Assembly: GCF_046707225.1 (NCBI RefSeq)
Contig: NZ_JBJKOP010000046.1
Span: 12,186 to 76,185 of the forward strand
Source of the DNA: Caproicibacter sp046707225
GTDB lineage: Bacteria; Bacillota; Clostridia; Oscillospirales; Acutalibacteraceae
Length of the DNA stretch: 64,000 bases
Direction of reading: 5' to 3'
This document shows positions 26,480 to 35,721 of this stretch, piece after piece. The notes below the pieces were generated by a model, which was not told where the DNA came from, did no database searches, and saw nothing but the letters and a program-made list of their open reading frames with translations. A program made the translations under genes and the position numbers. Numbering within the stretch: the first letter of the stretch is position 1; each line of letters opens with the position of its first letter.

Positions 26480-28240
26480 TCATTTAGCTCTCATTTTTTC
26501 CGCCGCTTCCCGGCTCGGTTCTGCGAAAACGGTTTTATTTTTTACATAAATCACCATACCCGGCTTCGCCCCCTGGGGTTTGGACACATTTCTTACAAGG
26601 GTATAGTCCACCGCGACATTGGAGGATTCCCTGCCGCGGCTGAAGGTAGCCGCGAGAAGAGCGGCCTGCGCAATGCCGACGGGGGTCGCCTCCCTCCCCT
26701 GAGTAAACAGGACGACATGAGAACCCGGGATATTTTTCGTATGGAACCAAAGATCGTTTTTGCCGGCCTGCCTGAGCGTGAGAAGATCGTTTTGGCTGTT
26801 GTTCCTTCCGACCAGAATGCGAAACCCGTCGGAAGATTCGAACTGCATCGGCCCCTGAACGGCGGATTTTCGCTTCGCTCCCCTCTGCACACGGAGATAT
26901 CCTTCTCCGGCAAGCTCTTCGCGGATCTCGTTCAGATCCCTCTCGTCTGCAGCACGGCTCAACTCTTCAAACACCGTATCCAGATACGCAAGCTCATGCT
27001 CCGCCCGCTGAATCTGCACGGTAAGAATTTCCTCCGCCGTGCGCTGTTTGCGATATTCCTTGTAATATTTCTGCGCGTTCTGCGCCGGGGAAAGGATCGG
27101 ATCCAGCGAAACTGTGATGATCGGCTGCCCTTCCTCGTAAAAATTCTCCAGGAGGGCGGAACTCCATCCCTTTTCCAAACGGTACAGGTTGGCGTTAATC
27201 AGATCGCCGACCATCCGCAGGGTATCCCGCTTCGCACACTGCTCCAGCTCCGCCCGCTGTGCGTTGATCTTTCTGCTCAGTCGGTCGGAGGCGTTCGTGA
27301 GAACCCTCAAAAGGTCCTGGGAGCGTACTTTCATGCGGGCGATACGGTCGCGTTCCTCGTAAAAATCGTCGAGAAGCGCGGAAAAGCTCTCTTCCTGCCT
27401 GACAATCGCCGCGCTGCCATATTGACCGATCCGCAGGAAGGAGAAATCAAGCGGTTTTCCGTCCGACGCACGCGCGATCCACGGAGCGCCGGAAGCGTCC
27501 CCGACCGTGCCGGAAACGCGTTCCAGAAAAAAGGCAAGACGGTCCCATTGTTCCGGCGTCATTGCGCGCAGAGTCATTTCTTTGCCGCGCCCCGTGAGAA
27601 AAGCAAGTTCTCTGCAAACGACAGGTGACACGCCCTGAAGGTCGGAAAGCAGCGCCTTGGAAAGCTCCATATCCCCGGGAATCGCCCGAAGACGGGCCAA
27701 AATCTCATCCCGGCCGACCGACAGCAGGCACAGCTTGTCCTGAGGCGGTGGCAAACGGTACGAGAGGCCGGGCAGCACCAGCCGTCCGGAGGTCATCCCC
27801 GCGTCAACCCTCCGCAGCGCATCGACGATGGCGCCGTCGCCGTCGATCAGAATAATATTGCTGTAACGGCCCATAACCTCCATGGCGACGGTAAGCCTGA
27901 CGGCATCGCCCAGCTCGTTCACCGTGTCAAAGTCCAAAAAAAGAAGACGTTCCAGCTGCGGCTGTCTGATGCCGGCAAGGCGCGCCCCCGAAAGTTTTTT
28001 TCTCAGCAGCATGCAGAGCATCGGAGGTTCTTTGGGATTTTCAGGCGCATAGCGGGTAAAGTGAATGCGCGCGCTGTCTGCCCTGGCGGACAGAAGCAGA
28101 CGAAACGCGCCGTCTCTGGTCCGCAGCATCAGCAAAATCTCTTCCCGATTTGGCTGATAGATTTTATCCACTCTGGCTCCGGCCGCCGTTTCTTCAATTT
28201 CGCGCTTCAAATGGTGCAGAAACGCCCCGTCCAGTGCCAT
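26480..28240 (-). CDS. rqcH: RqcH/NFACT ribosome quality control factor
   Basis: 586 residues, the full NFACT architecture: N-terminal NFACT-N domain (ALDGAFLHHLKREI, GARVDKIYQP), a helix-hairpin-helix and long coiled coil at about 280-430, and an NFACT-R domain (ILVGRNNSQND, LWFHTKNIPGSHVVL). RqcH binds stalled 50S subunits and adds alanine tails to nascent chains; older annotations call it fibronectin-binding protein. ATG 28240 follows GGAGGG. Last gene of the DUF1858-trmK-nif3 operon. Confidence 0.93.
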   Translation of the reverse strand: MALDGAFLHHLKREIEETAAGARVDKIYQPNREEILLMLRTRDGAFRLLLSARADSARIHFTRYAPENPKEPPMLCMLLRKKLSGARLAGIRQPQLERLLFLDFDTVNELGDAVRLTVAMEVMGRYSNIILIDGDGAIVDALRRVDAGMTSGRLVLPGLSYRLPPPQDKLCLLSVGRDEILARLRAIPGDMELSKALLSDLQGVSPVVCRELAFLTGRGKEMTLRAMTPEQWDRLAFFLERVSGTVGDASGAPWIARASDGKPLDFSFLRIGQYGSAAIVRQEESFSALLDDFYEERDRIARMKVRSQDLLRVLTNASDRLSRKINAQRAELEQCAKRDTLRMVGDLINANLYRLEKGWSSALLENFYEEGQPIITVSLDPILSPAQNAQKYYKEYRKQRTAEEILTVQIQRAEHELAYLDTVFEELSRAADERDLNEIREELAGEGYLRVQRGAKRKSAVQGPMQFESSDGFRILVGRNNSQNDLLTLRQAGKNDLWFHTKNIPGSHVVLFTQGREATPVGIAQAALLAATFSRGRESSNVAVDYTLVRNVSKPQGAKPGMVIYVKNKTVFAEPSREAAEKMRAK

Positions 28241-28258
28241 TCTTTTCCCTCCGTATCG

Positions 28259-29029
28259 TTATAGATAATGTGCCGGCCCGTGCATCGCGCCCGACCGGAT
28301 AAACCTGACATCCCCAAAACGTTCCCCAAGCTTCTGCATCAGGAACGGAATCACCGGATCCTCCGTTTCGAAATGACCGGCCTCAACCATCGTGACGCCA
28401 AGGCTCTCCGCGTCCAAAAGAATGTTATGCTTGCATTCTCCCGTGACAAACGCCTGGCATCCGGCCTGAGCCGCGTCGTAAAGATATTCGGCTCCGCCGC
28501 CGCCGCATAGCCCGACCGAGGTAATCCGCCTTTTCCCGTCCGTAAAGCGGACGCCCTCGCACCCAAGCGCGTTCTTTACAAACTCGGCGAACTCGCGGGG
28601 GCCGTACTCCCGGTCCGTCTCGCCGCAAAGCGCCTCGGCGAGGCCGCACGCCGAGTTCTCGCGCAGCATGCGGACATTTTTCAGTCTGAGGCGTTCGGCC
28701 AGGCAGTCGTTGACGCCGCCGGGCGCCATGTCGAGATTCGTGTGGGCGCAGATTGCGGCAATGGAACTGCCGGCCAGCAGGTAAGGCACGGAATTCGTAT
28801 TCAGCTTTTTCAGCGGATGAAAAATCACCGGATGATGACTGACAATCAGCTGCGCCCCCAACCCGGATGCTTCCAATACGACTTCAGGCGTAATATCCAG
28901 GGAAAGGACGGCGGCGGTGACCCCGGTGTTTTCATCCCCGACCAATAATCCGGGGTTGTCGAAGCTCATTGCCGTGCGAAACGGAGCGAAACCATCGATA
29001 AACCGATAAATATCGCCTGTAGTTGTCAT
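28259..29029 (-). CDS. Nif3-like dinuclear metal-centre protein
   Basis: 256 residues of the DUF34/NIF3 family. Metal-binding residues are seen in IVSHHPVIFH (two His), CAHTNLD and the C-terminal EAGHFETED. These form hexamers with two metals per subunit; the function is unsettled, with GTP cyclohydrolase-like suggestions. It follows trmK by 16 bases, the standard neighbourhood in Firmicutes. Confidence 0.9.
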   Translation of the reverse strand: MTTTGDIYRFIDGFAPFRTAMSFDNPGLLVGDENTGVTAAVLSLDITPEVVLEASGLGAQLIVSHHPVIFHPLKKLNTNSVPYLLAGSSIAAICAHTNLDMAPGGVNDCLAERLRLKNVRMLRENSACGLAEALCGETDREYGPREFAEFVKNALGCEGVRFTDGKRRITSVGLCGGGGAEYLYDAAQAGCQAFVTGECKHNILLDAESLGVTMVEAGHFETEDPVIPFLMQKLGERFGDVRFIRSGAMHGPAHYL

Positions 29030-29045
29030 AGCGCAACCCCTCTTC

Positions 29046-29828
29046 TCATGAAACCGATTCGGATTTCAGAATTTTATCAATTTCAGCCGCAAGGGACATG
29101 AAATGCCTCGCTTCCTGAATGCTTCCGGTTTTAAAAAGCCCATTCGCACGCTTTTCCAAGCGCCGCTTTTGAATCGTCAAATACTTTTTTCCGCTCTCCG
29201 TTTCCGCCGTCATTCTGCCGATAGTACAAAAAAGCTCGTTTTCCTGCGGCTGCCGCGGACCGAAAGAAACCTGCATGACAGCGTAAACATGGCCTTCTTC
29301 TTCGACGGCCTGCTCCCGCAGCACAGAATATCCTTCGCGGGCAAGGTACGCCCGCAGTTCCTCCGCTTTTGTCATGGGCTGAAGAATCAGGCGGCGGTCC
29401 GGTTCCCGCAGCCAGGGGGCCTGCTCCAGAATATGAACCATCATCAGGCCGCCCATCCCCGCGATGACAATATCCTCGGCCTCGCAAGGCTCGATTTGCT
29501 CCAAACCGTCCGAAAGACGAGCCGAAACAACACTCGAAACACCGTAGCGTTCGATGTTGGCGCGGGCTCTGCCGAGAGGGCCCGGCCGAAGATCGGCGGC
29601 TACGGCGCTGCGGACCAGTCCCTGCTTTGCAAGCCAGACCGGCAGATAGGCGTGGTCGGTTCCCACATCCGCAAGCGCCGTGCCGCGGCGAACCAGAGAA
29701 GCGCAGAGCGCGAGCCGGTTTCCCAAGGAAAACAAAGGGCGCTTGCCGCCGGACATGCCGGACGGCCGTCCGGCAGAGCTTCTGTCGGGCGGCCGTTTGC
29801 TGTTACTGGCGGGCAGCGAGGTGTTCAT
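29046..29828 (-). CDS. trmK: tRNA (adenine22-N1)-methyltransferase
   Basis: About 236-260 residues. Rossmann methyltransferase motifs: ADVGTDHAYLP (SAM binding), AADLRPGPL, then IVIAGMGGLMMVHIL typical of TrmK, which methylates A22 of tRNA. The start is uncertain: ATG 29828 overlaps the DUF1858 gene by 26 bases with a weak ribosome site; ATG 29756 is closer to the family N-terminus (SLGNRLALCASLV). Confidence 0.9.
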   Translation of the reverse strand: MNTSLPASNSKRPPDRSSAGRPSGMSGGKRPLFSLGNRLALCASLVRRGTALADVGTDHAYLPVWLAKQGLVRSAVAADLRPGPLGRARANIERYGVSSVVSARLSDGLEQIEPCEAEDIVIAGMGGLMMVHILEQAPWLREPDRRLILQPMTKAEELRAYLAREGYSVLREQAVEEEGHVYAVMQVSFGPRQPQENELFCTIGRMTAETESGKKYLTIQKRRLEKRANGLFKTGSIQEARHFMSLAAEIDKILKSESVS

Positions 29829-30012
29829 TCAGCTTCTGAACCATTTCCTCAACGTCCACGCCGTGAACGACGCAGGCTTCTTCCAGCGATTCGCCGCGAG
29901 AAGCCGGACAGCCCAGACAGTGCATTCCCATCTCCATAAAAAAAGGCGCCGTGCTTTCGTCAAGATCCAGAATATCTCCGATTAAAGACTGTTTTGTAAT
30001 TGATGTCATCAT
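29803..30012 (-). CDS. DUF1858 redox-disulfide-type small protein
   Basis: 69 residues from ATG 30012, five bases after GGAGG. It has the CLGCPAS pair of cysteines and VHGVDVEEMVQKLNEHL of the hybrid-cluster-associated disulfide family. Probably a redox or Fe-S-linked helper; the exact role is unknown. First gene of the operon. Confidence 0.85.
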   Translation of the reverse strand: MMTSITKQSLIGDILDLDESTAPFFMEMGMHCLGCPASRGESLEEACVVHGVDVEEMVQKLNEHLAARQ

Positions 30013-30058
30013 TGTATCCTCCAAGAATAGGTAAAATTCATAAAAAAGGGACACGCTT

Positions 30059-30087
30059 ATTATAATACCCATGCAAAATCTTTGCAA
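30059..30087 (-). promoter_or_regulatory. promoter of the DUF1858-trmK-nif3-rqcH operon
   Basis: TTGCAA (30087-30082), a 17-base spacer and TATAAT (30064-30059), 47 bases before the start. Confidence 0.8.
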
Positions 30088-30190
30088 TACATTTCTACAG
30101 GCGGGCGATGCTCCTATCAACCAATCACCAATTCATGCAACGCCTGTAAAAAATTTTCGTTTATAATTTACAAATCTCCGGCCGTTTTTA

Positions 30191-30219
30191 TTGATATCTG
30201 AGAATGATGCTAGTATACT
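30191..30219 (+). promoter_or_regulatory. promoter of the CPA2 antiporter gene
   Basis: TTGATA (30191-30196), a 17-base spacer and TATACT (30214-30219), about 50 bases before the TTG start. Confidence 0.7.
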
Positions 30220-30269
30220 GAATTTGTTAGCGCCTTAGCAAATCTGTCAAAAACGGGAGGGGAACAAAT

Positions 30270-31526
30270 TTGACATCGTATCACTTTTTATTTGATCTGG
30301 CTTTGATTCTGCTCAGTACCAAGCTTCTCGGTCTGCTGACAAGAAAAGTCCAGATGCCTCAGGTGGTCGGTGCTCTGCTCGCTGGCCTGATTCTTGGACC
30401 GGCCATGCTGAACATCCTGAAGGAAACTGATTTTATTTCAAAAACCGCCGAAATCGGCGTTATCGTCCTGATGTTTACGGCAGGGCTTGAGACCGATTTT
30501 CAGGAAATGAAAAAGACGGGAAAAGCGTCTTTTCTGATCGCCATGGTCGGCGTCCTCATTCCACTGGCCGGCGGTTACGCTGTTGCGGCAATGTTCAACA
30601 AAACCATGCTGCCGGAAGTCGACGTCAGCCTGTTTCTGCAAAATGTTTTTATCGGGGTCATTCTTACGGCGACCTCCGTGAGCATTACGGTCGAAACGCT
30701 GAATGAAATCGGCGCGCTGAACACCCGGTCCGGAAACGCGATTCTCGGGGCCGCGGTGATTGACGACGTGCTCGGCATTGTCTGCCTGACCCTTGTCACC
30801 AGCGCCGCGGACCCTTCGGTCAATATCGCGGTCGTCCTGCTGAAAATCGTCGGCTTCTTTTTCTTCGCGGGCGTCGCGGGATACCTATTTTATCTTCTGT
30901 TTAAAAAAATGATCAATCGGAGCGACAAGGATCTGCGGCGTTATGTCATCCTCGCTTTCGTTTTCTGTCTTTTGCTTTCTTACTGCGCGGAGCGCTTTTT
31001 TGGCGTCGCCGATATTACGGGCGCCTATATTGCGGGCCTGATTCTTTCGAACACCAAGGAGACCGAATACATAACTTCCCGCTTCAACACGGTTTCCTAC
31101 GCGCTTCTCTCCCCCATGTTCTTCGCCAGCATCGGCATTAACGTCTCCCTGCCGGAAATGACGCCCTCCATTCTGTGGTTTTCCGTTCTGCTGACGGTCG
31201 TCGCCGTCTTAACGAAAATCGTCGGCTGCGGGCTTGGGGCCAGGTTATGCAGGTTCACAGGAAGGGAAAGCCTTCAGATCGGCGTAGGCATGATTTCCCG
31301 CGGTGAAGTAGCCTTAATTGTAGCAAACAAGGGGTTCGCACTGAAAATGATGTCCCCCGTTTATCTGGGTCCCGTTGTTTTGACGGTGATTCTGACGACG
31401 ATCCTGACCCCAATTCTTCTGAAAATTGTGTATCGGAACCAGGACCTGACGCACAATTCACCGGAAATGTTCGAAAATAAAGTCGGCAAGCATTATCAGG
31501 CTCAGGAAAATTATGATAAAGGATAA
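30270..31526 (+). CDS. CPA2-family cation:proton antiporter
   Basis: 418 residues, TTG start 8 bases after GGGAGGGG. About twelve membrane helices; the conserved core includes VLMFTAGLETD and GAAVIDDVLGI (the Asp-Asp transport motif), then SPMFFASIGINV and ISRGEVALIVANKG. It lacks the cytosolic TrkA-N/RCK domains of KefB/KefC, so it is a transport-only form resembling Na+/H+ exchangers of the NapA type. Ion specificity cannot be read. Confidence 0.9.
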   Translation: MTSYHFLFDLALILLSTKLLGLLTRKVQMPQVVGALLAGLILGPAMLNILKETDFISKTAEIGVIVLMFTAGLETDFQEMKKTGKASFLIAMVGVLIPLAGGYAVAAMFNKTMLPEVDVSLFLQNVFIGVILTATSVSITVETLNEIGALNTRSGNAILGAAVIDDVLGIVCLTLVTSAADPSVNIAVVLLKIVGFFFFAGVAGYLFYLLFKKMINRSDKDLRRYVILAFVFCLLLSYCAERFFGVADITGAYIAGLILSNTKETEYITSRFNTVSYALLSPMFFASIGINVSLPEMTPSILWFSVLLTVVAVLTKIVGCGLGARLCRFTGRESLQIGVGMISRGEVALIVANKGFALKMMSPVYLGPVVLTVILTTILTPILLKIVYRNQDLTHNSPEMFENKVGKHYQAQENYDKG

Positions 31527-31544
31527 TCGCTGAAACACCACATA

Positions 31545-31581
31545 AAAAAACTTCTCTGCCTCACTGGCAGAGAAGTTTTTT
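31545..31581. terminator. bidirectional intrinsic terminator
   Basis: AAAAAACTTCTCTGCC / GGCAGAGAAGTTTTTT, loop TCACT, between the antiporter (+) and the GGDEF gene (-). Confidence 0.9.
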
Positions 31582-31582
31582 A

Positions 31583-32527
31583 TCATTCTATATTTTCCGC
31601 AGGATAGTACCAATTGTCCCCTTCCTGCTTTTTCGCAATATACATCGCACGGTCTGCCTTCACAATCAGTTGGTCGACCGAATCCCCGTCCTGAGGGTAA
31701 AAACTGACTCCGACGCTCAAACAGATTTCCACCGAAATCCCATTGCAGACAATGGCGTCCCGCTTTGCCTGAAGAATCTTGGACACGACGATTTTATAAT
31801 TGTCCGGCGCGTTAATCTGCGGAAGCAGGATCAGAAATTCGTCTCCCCCGTAACGGGCCACAACATCGTTTCTGCGCGTCGCCGCGGTCAGGATTCCCGC
31901 AACCTGAACCAGAATCTTGTCTCCGGCTTCATGGCCGTAGGTATCGTTAATCTGCTTAAAGTTATCCACATCGATAAACATGAGTCCAAGAACTTCATGA
32001 TTCCGCTCCGCCGCGCGAAGGAATTTTTCCGCCAGTTCATAAAACAGCGCCCGATTGGCGACCCCCGTCAGCTGATCGTAATAGGCAAGGCTTTGAATGG
32101 CCTTTTCCTTCTGTTTCAGCTCCTGATTCAGAAGACGGAGCTGGCTGATGCTTTCCCTGAGCTGACGGATCCGCTCGAAGGAATCCGTCACCTCCGTAAA
32201 TTCCAGAAGAAGGCGTTTTTGGTCCTCTTCCATAAAACGGGTTACCCTGATATTGTATTTTTCACGGCTGTCGATCAGTTTTTCATGCATGGCGGCGGAA
32301 AAAAAAAGGCTATGCCCCTGCTCCAGCGCATCTATCAGGGATATTTGAAAATACGGGCTGTTAAAACCGGGAATGAGTTCCGGCAAGCTGCCGCACTTTC
32401 CATCTTCACTGTGTCTTTTTATAAAGCGAAGCATGAAGCGGTTTTGAAATAATATTTTCAGCTTCTCATCGACAATGAGAATTCCAAGATTCAGATGATC
32501 CAGCACCTCGTGAGCAACCGTATCCAT
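31583..32527 (-). CDS. PAS-GGDEF diguanylate cyclase
   Basis: 314 residues. Residues 1-115 look like a PAS sensor (LGILIVDEKLKILFQNRF), a coiled linker spans 115-145, and the GGDEF domain follows (DQLTGVANRALF, FIDVDNFKQIND). The active-site motif YGGDEF is intact, and RRND just before it fits the allosteric I-site RxxD, so the enzyme should make cyclic di-GMP from GTP and be product-inhibited. No membrane helix: cytoplasmic. Its ATG overlaps the stop of the CheC-like gene by one base, so it is coupled to a CheC/CheY pair. Confidence 0.92.
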   Translation of the reverse strand: MDTVAHEVLDHLNLGILIVDEKLKILFQNRFMLRFIKRHSEDGKCGSLPELIPGFNSPYFQISLIDALEQGHSLFFSAAMHEKLIDSREKYNIRVTRFMEEDQKRLLLEFTEVTDSFERIRQLRESISQLRLLNQELKQKEKAIQSLAYYDQLTGVANRALFYELAEKFLRAAERNHEVLGLMFIDVDNFKQINDTYGHEAGDKILVQVAGILTAATRRNDVVARYGGDEFLILLPQINAPDNYKIVVSKILQAKRDAIVCNGISVEICLSVGVSFYPQDGDSVDQLIVKADRAMYIAKKQEGDNWYYPAENIE

Positions 32528-33150
32528 TAAAGCCCCGCCTCAATTCCGTCAAGCAAACGAAACAGCTCCTGAAAGGATTCCACCATTAAATCAATGATAA
32601 CCGCACCCTCTATTTCCGTGTCGTCGATCAGGAAAGTAACAAACAGGATCATAAAGGAATGGTTTTTTTCACCGTCTAAATCTTTGTTGAAATCGATCCG
32701 GTTATAGACCGCCACCTGTGGGAGGTCATAGTTCAGCTGAATATTGATCAAATTTCCAAGTTCTCCGAGAATACAGTTGAGCAGAATATTCCCGATTTCC
32801 CGGATCACGTCAAAATCGACATCGGTAAAAACGGTGTCTTCCGGCGCAAGAGAGCCTTCTCCGGAGCAAAGAGCCACAAATTTCTTTATTTTATCGGCCG
32901 GAAACACCAGGTTTGCTTTTCCCGTCAGGCTGTTTGTAAAGGATATCGTCGAAACCATCAGCGCCGCATCGAAAAATCCCGAGAACTGATCGCCGAGCAG
33001 TTCGCCGGACTCGGTTTCAGGAATTATGATTTTGGGGATCTGCAGCGCGATCCTTTTTTGGACAATTTCAGACAGCATATCCGCCGCTTTCCCCATGCCG
33101 ATATTAAACAGCTCGCTTAGAATATCATAACGAAAGCATTCCCGATCCAT
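32527..33150 (-). CDS. CheC-family phosphatase
   Basis: 207 residues with the two CheC/FliY phosphatase helices: DILSELFNIGMGKAADML near residue 9 and DVIREIGNILLNCILGEL near residue 110, each with the Glu and Asn that act on phospho-CheY-type regulators. It overlaps the upstream receiver gene by 26 bases, so the receiver is its likely partner. No chemotaxis or flagellar genes are seen in the window. Confidence 0.88.
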   Translation of the reverse strand: MDRECFRYDILSELFNIGMGKAADMLSEIVQKRIALQIPKIIIPETESGELLGDQFSGFFDAALMVSTISFTNSLTGKANLVFPADKIKKFVALCSGEGSLAPEDTVFTDVDFDVIREIGNILLNCILGELGNLINIQLNYDLPQVAVYNRIDFNKDLDGEKNHSFMILFVTFLIDDTEIEGAVIIDLMVESFQELFRLLDGIEAGL

Positions 33151-33523
33151 TTTTATCGTCCCTTATCATCCGGTCGCACAGCAACCGCATTTTTTCATCA
33201 TTCAGGGGTTTGTTGACAAAAGCCAGAACATTCTGCGCCTCGATTTCCTCCCGAACGCTTTTCTGTACATCCGCGGTGACAACAATAACGCCGGAGCCGC
33301 CTTCCTTTTGAACGATGCGAACCAGCTCAGCTCCGCTCAATTTCGGCATTAAAAGGTCGATGAAAATAAAATCCGGTTTCAGACTCCGAAACTTCTCGAG
33401 ACCTTCCTCCCCGTCGGAAGCAAAACTGATTTCCATAACCTTACCCTGCATAATTTTTTTTAATAAATTAGCGGTTACTTTTTGAGAAAAAACAGAATCA
33501 TCCACTATGAGGACATGAATCAT
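33125..33523 (-). CDS. stand-alone CheY-like receiver
   Basis: 132 residues: acid pair VDDS (residues 8-11), phospho-Asp in FIFIDLLMP (about residue 57), Thr in VVTAD and Lys in VNKPL, all receiver hallmarks, with no output domain. First gene of the receiver - phosphatase - diguanylate cyclase operon. The ribosome site GGAGG lies 12 bases before ATG 33523. Confidence 0.9.
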   Translation of the reverse strand: MIHVLIVDDSVFSQKVTANLLKKIMQGKVMEISFASDGEEGLEKFRSLKPDFIFIDLLMPKLSGAELVRIVQKEGGSGVIVVTADVQKSVREEIEAQNVLAFVNKPLNDEKMRLLCDRMIRDDKNGSGMLSL

Positions 33524-33680
33524 ACGCTTGTTCAGCCTCCAGCAGTTATCGTTACAATAAATAATTAGACAATTTTCTTAATCATAACATGGAGACAAAG
33601 CAATGTCAATAAAGCCGTGGAAAGTGACTGCTGCAGCGCGAATTTTAACATTGCCGGAAGCTGTAGCAAAAATAAAAAAA

Positions 33681-33720
33681 GCAGGGAAAAGAGACAATAG
33701 GCCTTTCTCTTTCCCCCGGC
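33681..33720 (-). terminator. terminator of the prfA-aminopeptidase operon
   Basis: Minus-strand stem GGGAAAGAGA / TCTCTTTTCCC followed by a seven-T run (A-run at 33674-33680). Confidence 0.75.
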
Positions 33721-33733
33721 AGACTTTAATTAT

Positions 33734-35134
33734 TTACGATTCAAAAAACACTCTGATTCCTTCGTAGGTCATATAGATGTCCAGCTTGGAAACGACTTCA
33801 AAGGGAGAATGCATGGACAATACCGGAACTCCGATGTCAACCACGTCAACATTCAGATTGGCGACATACATGGCAACCGTTCCGCCGCCGCCCGCGTCCA
33901 CCTTTCCAAGTTCACCGATCTGCCAGAGCACCCCGTTTGCCTCAAACAGGCGCCGGATTTCGGAAACAAATTCGGCGGAAGCCTCGCTGGAGCCGCTCTT
34001 GCCGCGTCCGCCCGTATACTTGCACATTCCAACCCCTCCGTTCAGGAAACAGGAGTTGGCCGTCTCGTAAACATCCGCATAGTTCGGATCGTACGCAGCC
34101 GTCACGTCGGCGGAAAGGCATTTTGAACGGCTGAGAACGTGCCGTCCCTCCAGGCCCTCGGCCTCTGCCAGATCGGCGATAAAATAGCGCATAAACTGGC
34201 TGTTCAGGCCCGTGTTTCCGTCGCTGCCGATTTCTTCTTTATCCGCGAGGACGCTCAAAACCGTGTGCTTCGGGGTTTTCATCTGAAGCGCGGCCATCAG
34301 AGCCGGGTAAGCGCAGACTCTGTCGTCGTGTCCGTAAGCTCCAATCATGCTGCGGTCAAATCCGATGTCCACGGCGCCGAACGCGGGAACAAGCTCCAGG
34401 TCGGCAGATACGAAATCTTCTTCCGTCATGCCGTACTTCTCATTGAGAATTTTCATCAGGTTGAGCTTAACCAGATTTTCGCCTTCCTCCACACGAACCG
34501 GACGGCTGCCGGCCAGTATGTTCAGGTTTTCTCCCTCAATCGCCTTGGAAAGTGTTTTCTGCATCTGTTCGGACGCGAGATGGGGCAAAAGATCCGTGAC
34601 GGTAAACTGAGGGTCGCCCGGTTCTTCGCCGACACGCAGGTCCACATGAGTGCCGTCTTTCAAAACCACCCGTCCGTGCAGAGACAGCGGAACGGCCGTC
34701 CACTGGTACTTTTTGATTCCGCCGTAATAATGTGTTTTGAACAGCGCCAGCCCGTCCTTTTCATAGAGCGGATGGGGCTTGAGGTCCAGTCTGGGGGAAT
34801 CGATATGCGCCGCGGCAATCCTCACGCCGTCGCGGCAGCCTTCTTCTCCGATTATGGCCAGAATTACCGCTCTGTTCCGGTTGTTGTAGTAAACGCGGTC
34901 TCCGGGCTGATAGTGCTTTCCCTGTTCATAAGGGACAAATCCGGCCTTTTCCGCCGCCTCAATGGCGAAGCACGCCACTTCCCGCTCCGTTTTTGCCCGC
35001 CCGATAAAGCTGCGGTAGCCCTCGCAGAAACGGTCCGCCTGCTCCGCCTTTTCCTCCGGCACCTTAACAAAACCGTTTTTTCTGTCAATCAGAAGCTTTT
35101 TGGTCAATTCCTTGATTTCTTCCTTTTTTTCCAT
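33734..35134 (-). CDS. M18-family aminopeptidase
   Basis: 466 residues, the usual M18 length. Metal ligands appear in AAHIDSPRLD, DKEEIGSDG and SMHSPFEVV. The family removes N-terminal acidic or neutral residues from peptides in the cytoplasm with two metal ions. Last gene of the six-gene operon starting at DUF951; 15 bases after the lytic transglycosylase gene. Confidence 0.92.
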   Translation of the reverse strand: MEKKEEIKELTKKLLIDRKNGFVKVPEEKAEQADRFCEGYRSFIGRAKTEREVACFAIEAAEKAGFVPYEQGKHYQPGDRVYYNNRNRAVILAIIGEEGCRDGVRIAAAHIDSPRLDLKPHPLYEKDGLALFKTHYYGGIKKYQWTAVPLSLHGRVVLKDGTHVDLRVGEEPGDPQFTVTDLLPHLASEQMQKTLSKAIEGENLNILAGSRPVRVEEGENLVKLNLMKILNEKYGMTEEDFVSADLELVPAFGAVDIGFDRSMIGAYGHDDRVCAYPALMAALQMKTPKHTVLSVLADKEEIGSDGNTGLNSQFMRYFIADLAEAEGLEGRHVLSRSKCLSADVTAAYDPNYADVYETANSCFLNGGVGMCKYTGGRGKSGSSEASAEFVSEIRRLFEANGVLWQIGELGKVDAGGGGTVAMYVANLNVDVVDIGVPVLSMHSPFEVVSKLDIYMTYEGIRVFFES

Positions 35135-35148
35135 GGTCCGACTCTCCT

Positions 35149-35721
35149 TTATATTTGATAAAGTTTTTTATACTTTTCATAGCTGTTCATGACGGCGTCC
35201 GCATAATTTCTTGTTTCCGAATAGGGGATCCGGGTTAAATTTTTCCCGTCCGGCGAGATTTCGGAATTCTTGAGCCAGCCGTCCACCGTTCCGGATCCAG
35301 CGTTATAGGCACAAAGGGCGGTGCGAAGCACTCCGTATTTTGTCACCATCATGGACAAATACCGGCACCCGTAGCGGATGTTAACCTCCGGCTGAAGAAG
35401 GTCCTGTTCGGTATAATGGTCGTTCTGGCTTTCCTGAAGCCAGTTGAACGTGTCCGGCATTAACTGCATCAGGCCAAGCGCTCCGGATCGCGATTCCGCT
35501 TCCGCTTTAAAATTGCTCTCCGATCGAATCACCGCGTAAACAAGCGCGGGCTCCAGCCCGTATTCCCCGGCATACTTTTCGACATAGTCAGAATAACGAA
35601 GCGGGTATACCGATTTTTCAAAACGGTTGTACCCGATTCGGAGAACCAAAGCGGCCGCAATCAGCAGGGCCGCCAGCAAAACTGCCGACTTCCAGAGTTT
35701 TTTCTTTTTAGAGCGCTTCAT
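35149..35721 (-). CDS. membrane-anchored lytic transglycosylase (SLT domain)
   Basis: 190 residues: basic N-terminus, one membrane helix (VLLAALLIAAALVLRIG), then an SLT lysozyme-like domain with catalytic Glu in YAVIRSESNFKAEA, followed by GALGLMQLMP and LCAYNAGSGTV. It cleaves glycan strands outside the cell. The start overlaps the end of coaE by 14 bases. Confidence 0.92.
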   Translation of the reverse strand: MKRSKKKKLWKSAVLLAALLIAAALVLRIGYNRFEKSVYPLRYSDYVEKYAGEYGLEPALVYAVIRSESNFKAEAESRSGALGLMQLMPDTFNWLQESQNDHYTEQDLLQPEVNIRYGCRYLSMMVTKYGVLRTALCAYNAGSGTVDGWLKNSEISPDGKNLTRIPYSETRNYADAVMNSYEKYKKLYQI

